From contig OZ251457.1 of NCBI GenBank assembly GCA_965242565.1, positions 868,001-932,000 of the forward strand: a stretch of 64,000 nucleotides of DNA, read 5' to 3'. The position numbers and the translations under genes are program-made. The stretch comes from CATQGW01 sp965242565. GTDB lineage: Bacteria > Chloroflexota > Dehalococcoidia > Bin125. Every line of letters begins with the position of its first letter. Position 1 is the first letter of the stretch. Positions 57,605 through 64,000 of the stretch are shown here, piece after piece. The notes beneath the pieces were generated by a model. That model had not been told where the DNA came from. It ran no database searches and worked only from the letters and a program-made list of their open reading frames with translations.

Positions 57605-60600
57605 CTACCAGGTGTCGATGTAGGGGCGCTTCTTGCCCGTGCGCTGGGGGGTGGGCGGCAGGCGGCGCAGGGCGTTGGCGATCCAGGTGCGCGTCTCGGC
57701 GGGGTCGATCACGTCGTCGAGGCCGCCGCCGGCCGCCGCGTTGACCGCCTTGGCGTTGTCGTAGGCGCGCTCCACGCGGCGCTCGTAGTCGGCCTTGCGC
57801 TCGTCCACATCCTCGATCGCCGCCAGCTCCTTGCGGTAGCCGAGTTTGACCGAGCCCTCGATGTTCATCCCCGCGAACTCCGCCGTGGGCCAGGCGACGG
57901 TGAAGAAGCCGACCAACGCGCTCGCGCCGCACATCGCCTGCACGCCCAGCCCGTAGGCCTTGCGCACCACCACGCCGAACAGCGGCACCGACAAATTCGC
58001 GCCGGTGTTGAACATCCGTGCGCAGTGCCGCACCAGCGCCGTCGCCTCCACATCGGGGCCGACCATCATCCCGGGGCAGTCCATCAGACTCAGCACCGGG
58101 ATATCGAAGGCGTCGCAGAGTTGGAGGAAGCGCGCGCCCTTGTCGGAGCCGGGCGAATCGATCGCCCCCGCCAGATGGTGCGGGTTGTTGGCGATCACCC
58201 CGATCGGCTTACCTTCGACGCGGATGAACGCGGTGATAATTCCGATCCCGAACTTCTCGCGCAGCTCCAGCACCGATCCCTTGTCGGCGATCGTATCGAT
58301 GATCTCCCGCATGTCGTAGAGACGCAGCCGATTCTCCGGCACGATGTGGCGCAACCGTCGCTGATCCGGCGCCTCCCACTCGTCGATCGGCCCCTGGAAG
58401 TAGCCCAGATACTTCTTCGCCACCTCCGTGGCCTCTTCTTCGTCCTTGACCAGAATGTCGATCACGCCGTTGGGCACCTGGAACGACATTGGGCCGACCT
58501 CTTCGGGCGTATAGACGCCGAGGCCGCCGCCCTCGATCATCGCCGGGCCGCCCATCGCCACCGTCGAGCCTTCGGTGGCGATGATCACGTCGCAGCAGGC
58601 CAGCAGCGCGGTATTGCCGGCGAAGCAACGCCCGTTCGTAATCCCGACCAGCGGCACCAGCCCGCTCAGCTTCGAGAACTGCGTGAACGTGTACGTGTCG
58701 AACGCCACGCCCGGCCCGGTCCGATCGTCGCCCGGACGCCCACCGCCGCCCTCGGTGTAGAACACGATCGGGAAGCGGAAGCGGTTCGCCATCTCGAACA
58801 TGCGATCCTGCTTGTAGTGGTTGCGCCCGCCCTGCGTGCCGGCCAGCACGGTGTAGTCGTAATGCACCACGATCGCTCGCGCCCGCTCCTCGCCGACCAG
58901 ATCGCCGTTAATCGTCGCCGTGCCGGCGAGCAGCCCGTCGGCGGGCGTATTGATCCGCAGCGACTCGTCGCTGTGCCGCTGGTGCTGACGCGCCACGATC
59001 AGCGGCCAGTACTCCTGGAACGTGCCCGGATCCACCAGCTGCTCGATGTTCTCGCGCGGCATCCGATAGCCGCGCCCGCGCCGCTTGGTCACCGCCTCGC
59101 CGCGATTCTCGTCCAGCGTGTAGGCGTGACGGTCGATCAGTTCCCGCAGATCGCCGCGGATGAAGTCGGGGTCGAAGACCTCGCCCGCCTCGCGCGCGGC
59201 GACGCTCACCTCGGCCTCCTTGATGTAGACCAGCGGGAAGCCCTCGCGCATCACGTCGCCCACCGCGCAGGCCAGCGCTTGAACGATGCCGTCGCGATCG
59301 GCGTGGATCACGTGCTCCATCTTCATCGCTTCAAGCACGACCAGGTCCTGGCCTTCGCGCACCTCATCGCCCTCGTCCACCAGAATCGCCACGATCGTAC
59401 CCTGAATCGGGGCGGGCAGCCCGACCGATCCATCGGGACCGGAAAGGTCCGGCGGCTCCTCGGCCGCCGTCGCCGGCTGCGCGGCCTTGACCGCCTGATC
59501 GTGCGCGAACAGCGCCAGCGGATCGCTGTTATCGACCCGCGCGCCGGCGAAACCCGCCGACGGATCGACGGTTTCGCTGACCAGGTAGCGGCGGCGATGC
59601 TCGTCGGCCGCCGCCAGCTCCCCGATCCGCTCGTCCACCCAGCGGGTATGCACGCCGCCGTTGCTGAAATCGGGATGGGTCAGCACGCTCTGCAGGAACG
59701 GGATATTGGTCTGCACACCCTCGATTCGGAACTCGCTCAGCGCGCGGCCCGCCCGCGTGACCGCATCCTCGAAGCGCGGCGTCGGTGAGTGGCTGATCAC
59801 CTTGGCCAGCAACGAGTCGAATGCGGCGCTGGTCTCATAACCGACGTAGCCGAAGCCGTCCGTTCGCACGCCCGGCCCCGACGGCGCCTCATACGCGGTC
59901 AGCGTGCCGCCGGCCGGGCGCACCGCGCCGTCCTCGCCCAGCGTCTCCATGTTGACCCGCGTCTGGATTGCGTAGCCGCGCGGCTGCGCGAGCGCGTGGC
60001 CGGTCAGCCCCAGATCGGTCAGCGTCGCGCCGCCGGCGACGCGCAGCTGCGACTGCACCAGATCGACGCCCGTGACCTGCTCGGTCACGGTGTGCTCAAC
60101 CTGCAAGCGCGCGTTGGCCTCGAGGAAGGCGAACGGCGGCGCGCCGTTCCGCCCGGCTTGCTCCGAGGCGTCGACCAGGAACTCGAAGGTGCCCAGCGAG
60201 GAGTAGCCGGCGGCGCGGCTGATCTCCAGCGCGGCGTTGATGATCCGCTCGCGCAGCTCGGCGTCGAGCTGCGGCGCGGGCGCGATCTCGACGATCTTCT
60301 GGAAGCGCCGCTGCACGCTGCACTCGCGCTCGCCGAGATGCGCGATGTCGCCCTCCAGATCGCCGATGATCTGCACCTCAATGTGCCGCGCGCGGGGAAT
60401 CAGCTGCTCGACGTAGAGCGCGCCGTTGCCGAATGCCGCCTCGGCCTCCGAGCGGCAGCGCTCCCAGGCCGCTTCGATCTCGTCCGCGCCCAGCACCGCC
60501 CGCGTGCCGCGTCCGCCGCCGCCGGCGACGGCCTTGATCATCATCGCGCCGCCCGCGCCGAGCGACGCGAAGAATGCCCGCGTATCGTCCAGCGTGACCG

Positions 60601-61021
60601 CCTGATTGGTGCCCGCCAGCACCGGCGCGCCGGCCTGCTCCGCGACCGCCCGCGCCCGCACCTTGTTGCCGAACAGCTCGAGCAGTTCCGGCGTGGGGCC
60701 GACGAAATTGATCCCCGCGTCGCGGCAGCGGCGGGCGAACTCGCCGCTCTCGGCCAGGAAGCCGTAGCCGGGATGCACCGCGTCGCAGCCGTGCTCCTGC
60801 GCCGCCTCAATCAGCGCGTCCATATCGAGGTAGCCCGCCGTGCCGCGCCCCGGCAGCATCGCGCCCGCGTCCGCCGCCCGCAGATGCAGGCTGCCCGCGT
60901 CGTCCGCCGTCGCCACCGCGACCGTGCCGATGCCCAGATCCGTCGCCGCGCGGGCGATCCGAATTGCGATCTCTCCGCGGTTCGCGATCAACACGCTGCG
61001 GACCGGTTCGCTTGCTGTCAT
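57605..61021 (-). CDS. single-chain biotin-dependent acyl-CoA carboxylase (BC-BCCP-CT fusion)
   Basis: 1138 residues holding a whole carboxylase. Biotin carboxylase (about 1-450): VLIANRGEIAIRIARAA, the Gly-rich ATP loop AVAGGGGRGTRAV near 160, EANARLQVEHTVTE near 310. The biotinyl domain has EAMKMEH near 565. The carboxyltransferase (about 650-1138) has QDRMFEMANRFRFPIVFYTE, GRCFAGNTALLACCDVIIAT, MDCPGMMVGPDVEATALVRH and WPTAEFAGMNIEGSVKLGYR. This layout matches the long-chain/broad acyl-CoA carboxylases of some actinobacteria and proteobacteria. The substrate is unknown; the CoA transferase next door suggests a shared pathway. Confidence 0.94.
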   Translation of the reverse strand: MTASEPVRSVLIANRGEIAIRIARAATDLGIGTVAVATADDAGSLHLRAADAGAMLPGRGTAGYLDMDALIEAAQEHGCDAVHPGYGFLAESGEFARRCRDAGINFVGPTPELLELFGNKVRARAVAEQAGAPVLAGTNQAVTLDDTRAFFASLGAGGAMMIKAVAGGGGRGTRAVLGADEIEAAWERCRSEAEAAFGNGALYVEQLIPRARHIEVQIIGDLEGDIAHLGERECSVQRRFQKIVEIAPAPQLDAELRERIINAALEISRAAGYSSLGTFEFLVDASEQAGRNGAPPFAFLEANARLQVEHTVTEQVTGVDLVQSQLRVAGGATLTDLGLTGHALAQPRGYAIQTRVNMETLGEDGAVRPAGGTLTAYEAPSGPGVRTDGFGYVGYETSAAFDSLLAKVISHSPTPRFEDAVTRAGRALSEFRIEGVQTNIPFLQSVLTHPDFSNGGVHTRWVDERIGELAAADEHRRRYLVSETVDPSAGFAGARVDNSDPLALFAHDQAVKAAQPATAAEEPPDLSGPDGSVGLPAPIQGTIVAILVDEGDEVREGQDLVVLEAMKMEHVIHADRDGIVQALACAVGDVMREGFPLVYIKEAEVSVAAREAGEVFDPDFIRGDLRELIDRHAYTLDENRGEAVTKRRGRGYRMPRENIEQLVDPGTFQEYWPLIVARQHQRHSDESLRINTPADGLLAGTATINGDLVGEERARAIVVHYDYTVLAGTQGGRNHYKQDRMFEMANRFRFPIVFYTEGGGGRPGDDRTGPGVAFDTYTFTQFSKLSGLVPLVGITNGRCFAGNTALLACCDVIIATEGSTVAMGGPAMIEGGGLGVYTPEEVGPMSFQVPNGVIDILVKDEEEATEVAKKYLGYFQGPIDEWEAPDQRRLRHIVPENRLRLYDMREIIDTIADKGSVLELREKFGIGIITAFIRVEGKPIGVIANNPHHLAGAIDSPGSDKGARFLQLCDAFDIPVLSLMDCPGMMVGPDVEATALVRHCARMFNTGANLSVPLFGVVVRKAYGLGVQAMCGASALVGFFTVAWPTAEFAGMNIEGSVKLGYRKELAAIEDVDERKADYERRVERAYDNAKAVNAAAGGGLDDVIDPAETRTWIANALRRLPPTPQRTGKKRPYIDTW

Positions 61022-61049
61022 CAGGGTTCCTCCGCTTTGCTCGGATGCG

Positions 61050-63536
61050 TTATGTCGCTGTCCGGCGCTTCAGCACGGCCGCTTCATCCAGCGCGCCGCT
61101 CACGCCGGCCGCGACCAGCGCCTGGTATTCCTCAGCCGTCACGCCCAGCTCCTCGGCCAGCACCTCCTGCGTGTGCTGCCCCAGGCAGGGCGCCGCCCGC
61201 AGCGTCGTATCCAGCGGACCGCTCAGCCGCCACGGACCGCCGGCCAGCCAGCTCGGGCCGACCTCCGGGTGATCCACCAACTGCAGGAAGCCCGACGCCG
61301 CGAAGCGCGGCTCCGGCTCGTCGTAGACTTGGTAGAACGACGCGACCCGCGCCGCGATCAGCCCGGCCTCCGTGAACGATCGCTCGATCTCGCCGGCGTC
61401 CCGCTCCCGCGTCCACTGCGCGATGATCTCGTCCAGCGCATCCTCGTTCGCCTTGCGCGAGGCCGCGTCGGCGAAACGCGGATCATCGCCCAGCTCCGCG
61501 CGACCGATCAGCCCGGCGATCGCCCGCCAGTCCGCCTCGCTCTCCGCCGCGATCGCGACGAACTCCCCGCCCGCCGCCGCGTAGATGTTGTGCGGCGCGT
61601 GCCGACGGTCGCGGTTGCCCAGCGGACGCGGGATTCGCCCCGTCGCGTCCAGCTCCACGATCGCATCGCCGCAGACCGCCGCCGTCGACTCGATCATCGA
61701 CAAATCGATCCGCTGCGGCCCGTCCACCCGCTCGCGCCGATGCAGCGCCGCCAGCACCGCGCCCGCCATCGTGTAGCCCGAGACAGGATCGGGATACAGC
61801 CCGCCCGAATTCATCCCCTCGTCGCCCTCGTAGCCGTGAATCGAGGAGAAGCCCGACATCGGCTCGGTCGTCGCTCCGTTGGCCGGATACGGCGCATACG
61901 GACCGGTCACCCCGTAGCCCGAAATTGTGGCCAGAATCACGCGCGGATTCACCGCGCTCAGCGTCTCCAGCGTGATGCCCCAGCCGTCCAGCACCCCGGG
62001 CCGAAAATTCTCCGCCACCACGTCGAACCGTGGAACCAGCCGCCAGAACAGCTCGCGCCCCGCTTCGCTGCTCAGATCCAGCGTGATTCCTTTCTTGTTC
62101 AGGTTGACCGCGTTGAACAACCCCTGCGTGTTGAGCGGATGCTGAGTGCGGCGCTCGTCCTGGATGCCGGGCGGCACCCGCCCGCCGACCGTGCGCCAGA
62201 TGTCGGGCCGGCGCAGCGCCTCAATCTGCACCACATCCGCGCCCAGCAGCGACAGCAGCTGCGTCGCCAGCGTGCCCGACCAGGCCTGGGTGAAGGCCAG
62301 CACGCGCACACCGTCGAGCGGTCCCGCCGAACCGCTGCCGCTGGGCGCAGCAGGCGCACTAGACGCACCTGGCGCAACGGCCGTCGCGGGCGGCCCGGAC
62401 GATTCGGCGAACTCCCGCCGCAGCGCCTCGCTGTGCTCGCCCAGCTGCGGCGCGGGGCGCGGCGCGGACCAGATCGGCGGCTCAATCCGCCCCGGCGCGC
62501 CCGCTGCCCGCACCGCGCGGCCTTCGATGCTCGTCTGCGCGACGAAACCGCGCTCCGTCAGCTGCTCGTTCTCCACTAGCTCGTCCACCGATTGCAGACA
62601 GCCCGAAATGCAGCGCAGCCGCGCCAGCGCGTGAAACAGCGGCCAGCGCTCAATCGCCGGCAGCTCCCGCGTCGCGCCCGCGCGCACCGCCGACATGTCG
62701 CGCGTGTAGCGCCCGCCGTGCGGAATCAGATCCTCGCGCGCGCCCTGATCCGGCAAATTCAGCAGCGCCATCGCCTGCGGCCAGTTGTGCCAGTCGCCGA
62801 AACCCAGATTGATCTTGCCGTCGCGCGCCCGATACAGCGGCCCCGGCTCGCCCCGCTGCCGCCCGCCCATCGGGCCTCGCGAATCGCCCCGCGCGTAGTA
62901 GATATCGCCCACCGCCCAGGGCATGCAGGTGATCGCCAGCGCCTCCAGCTCCGACACGTCGACCCGCTCCGCCTCCGTCGAATGTTCGCGGCGCCGCAGC
63001 GCCGCGGCCGCCGCGACGAAGCCCGCCAGCCCGCCCACGTAGCCCGCCTGACGCGAAGGCAGCTGCAACGGCGGCTCATCCTGGTAGGCGTTGATGTAGG
63101 CCCAGCCGCAGCGCGCCGAGGCCGTCAGGTTGTTCCCCCGCACCGACGCGAGTTCGCCCTCCAGCCCGTGCGCCGTGACCGAGAGATGCACCGCATCCCC
63201 GCGCAGCGCGCGCAGGTCGATCGCCGGCGGCGACTGCGACGGCTGCAACGACTGGGAGGTGATCACCAGATCCGCCCAGCGCACCGCATCGGCGGCCTCG
63301 GACGCATCCGCGATCCGCAGCGAGCGCTTGTTCCAGTTGGCGTAGGCGTGCAGCGCCGAGCGTTCCGCGCCGGGCCGGTCGTCGAGGAAGGGCGGCTCGG
63401 CCCGCAACGGATGGCCGCCGGGCGGCTCGACCAGCGCCACATCCGCCCCGTAGTCGGCGAACAGCCGCCCCGCATACGCGGCGGAGAGTCGATCGGAAAA
63501 GTCGGCGACGCGGAGCCCGTCGAACGCTGCTTGCAT
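61050..63536 (-). CDS. double-domain CaiB/BaiF CoA transferase
   Basis: 828 residues: two class III CoA-transferase domains joined by an Ala/Ser/Pro linker near 400-430. The C-terminal domain (PLDGVRVLAFTQAWSG, LGADVVQIEALRRPDIW, LDLSSEAGRELFWRL, NFRPGVLDGWG) keeps the acyl-enzyme Asp in PDPVSGYTMAGAVLAAL. In the N-terminal domain the equivalent position reads AGYVGGLAGFVAAAAAL, with Gly in place of Asp, so that half is probably inactive. ATG 63536 gives the domain N terminus; 63575 is an alternative. It is 28 bases upstream of the carboxylase gene and cotranscribed. Confidence 0.9.
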   Translation of the reverse strand: MQAAFDGLRVADFSDRLSAAYAGRLFADYGADVALVEPPGGHPLRAEPPFLDDRPGAERSALHAYANWNKRSLRIADASEAADAVRWADLVITSQSLQPSQSPPAIDLRALRGDAVHLSVTAHGLEGELASVRGNNLTASARCGWAYINAYQDEPPLQLPSRQAGYVGGLAGFVAAAAALRRREHSTEAERVDVSELEALAITCMPWAVGDIYYARGDSRGPMGGRQRGEPGPLYRARDGKINLGFGDWHNWPQAMALLNLPDQGAREDLIPHGGRYTRDMSAVRAGATRELPAIERWPLFHALARLRCISGCLQSVDELVENEQLTERGFVAQTSIEGRAVRAAGAPGRIEPPIWSAPRPAPQLGEHSEALRREFAESSGPPATAVAPGASSAPAAPSGSGSAGPLDGVRVLAFTQAWSGTLATQLLSLLGADVVQIEALRRPDIWRTVGGRVPPGIQDERRTQHPLNTQGLFNAVNLNKKGITLDLSSEAGRELFWRLVPRFDVVAENFRPGVLDGWGITLETLSAVNPRVILATISGYGVTGPYAPYPANGATTEPMSGFSSIHGYEGDEGMNSGGLYPDPVSGYTMAGAVLAALHRRERVDGPQRIDLSMIESTAAVCGDAIVELDATGRIPRPLGNRDRRHAPHNIYAAAGGEFVAIAAESEADWRAIAGLIGRAELGDDPRFADAASRKANEDALDEIIAQWTRERDAGEIERSFTEAGLIAARVASFYQVYDEPEPRFAASGFLQLVDHPEVGPSWLAGGPWRLSGPLDTTLRAAPCLGQHTQEVLAEELGVTAEEYQALVAAGVSGALDEAAVLKRRTAT

Positions 63537-63660
63537 TCCACACCCATCAACGCGCAGGATCAGCCCCGCGCACACACAGTACCGCGCAGGTTAGCGCCCG
63601 CCCCCGCAGGGCGAGATTCTGCGTCCGAACCACTCCCCCCACCCGCAAGGAGAGTCCCCT

Positions 63661-63712
63661 CCGGCCTCTCCCCCCGTCGCGGGGGGAGATTGAGAGGGGG
63701 GCTGCCCCGCGT
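63661..63712. repeat. family A repeat, copy 5 (first hairpin)
   Basis: CTCTCCCCCC-gtcgc-GGGGGGAG followed by ATTGAGAGGGGG, the first module of copy 1; the other hairpins are reduced. The 63537-64000 stretch has no other gene I can support. Confidence 0.65.
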
Positions 63713-63759
63713 CGGCCCCTACTCCAACTTCCCCAAACCGTGCTACCATCACTCATCAA

Positions 63760-63774
63760 CAGAACGGACGTACG
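63760..63774 (+). promoter_or_regulatory. SOS-box-like motif shared with the recA promoter
   Basis: CAGAACGGACGTACG; 13 of 15 positions match the recA-spacer sequence ACAGAACGCACGTAT when aligned. It lies just upstream of an open frame that runs off the window. Confidence 0.35.
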
Positions 63775-63777
63775 TCA

Positions 63778-64000
63778 ATGCCCATCGCCCATCACCGATT
63801 CGTCCGCCCCGAACCTGCGCCGCCCGAATGCCCGCAGCATCCCTTAACAACCCCTGACAAAACCTTCCAAACCCTTCCGAAATCCACCGCCCCAAGCCGC
63901 CCCGACCAGATAGGACCGGCGACAAAACCACCACCAACGGCCAGCGCCCGCTTCCACCTTCCAACCGCCGCCGCTTCCCGCGCCGCGCACTCCTATCCTG
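63778..64000 (+). CDS. possible start of a gene running off the right edge
   Basis: From ATG 63778 the frame is open for 74 codons to the end of the window. The visible part is Pro/Thr/Ala rich (PEPAPPECPQHPL, TKPPPTASARF), like a disordered N terminus, with no recognisable domain. There is no clear ribosome site. Position directly after the SOS-box-like motif is the only hint of function. Confidence 0.25.
   Translation, partial: MPIAHHRFVRPEPAPPECPQHPLTTPDKTFQTLPKSTAPSRPDQIGPATKPPPTASARFHLPTAAASRAAHSYP

Noticed and set aside
57341..62579. Very long plus-strand frames (815, 528 and 579 codons)
   Set aside because: Antisense to the carboxylase and CoA transferase genes, which have full domain support; the plus frames show no motifs.
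63749..63964. 71-codon minus-strand frame at the right edge
   Set aside because: No ribosome site or recognisable motif; overlaps the opposite open frame, which is itself uncertain.

Overview
The window is a 64 kb piece of a GC-rich bacterial chromosome. Its gene content fits a free-living, walled bacterium with CoA-ester metabolism. A recA / recX / rny neighbourhood, a single-chain acyl-CoA carboxylase beside CaiB-type CoA transferases, and a complete division and cell-wall cluster suggest a Chloroflexota lineage (possibly Dehalococcoidia-like). That placement is an inference from gene content, not from a tree.

Layout. 1-16 kb is a mosaic of short operons: the end of a secreted protein, purC-purS, hisB, a ferritin-like protein, an isocitrate-lyase/PEP-mutase family protein, a two-gene restriction-modification system, a CoA transferase, a secreted metallopeptidase, a CMD/AhpD-like protein with hisC-hisD and a phospholipase-C-like gene, NfeD, and a two-gene unit with a HEPN-like protein. 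16-34.6 kb is one long minus-strand block: mraZ, rsmH, (gap with a large inverted repeat), ftsL, ftsI, murF, mraY, murD, ftsW, murG, murC, murB, ddl, ftsQ, ftsA, ftsZ, trmD, rplS. Most junctions from mraZ to ddl overlap by ATGA or GTGA, so the genes are translationally coupled. mraZ is preceded by a promoter, MraZ-type repeats and two DnaA-box-like sites.

34.8-40.2 kb runs rightwards: MoaB/Mog, a B12-binding radical SAM protein, yggS, proC, yggT, recA. recX, rny, a PHP phosphoesterase and fabZ follow only at 47.6-51.1 kb. The 7.4 kb between recA and recX holds a 1294-residue secreted FG-GAP-type protein, a GIY-YIG nuclease, an MFS transporter, and a dense family of palindromic composite repeats with fixed 120 bp core spacing. 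This is the most unusual part of the window.

51.6-64 kb has two tRNA-Asp genes; an ATP-grasp / transglutaminase / alpha-E cassette; a secreted metzincin followed by three tandem paralogous Cys-containing envelope proteins; a single-chain biotin-dependent acyl-CoA carboxylase; and a double-domain CoA transferase whose first half has lost the catalytic Asp. A second dispersed repeat family made of three hairpins occurs five times and has supplied the end of purS. No CRISPR array, rRNA, integrase or transposase was seen.
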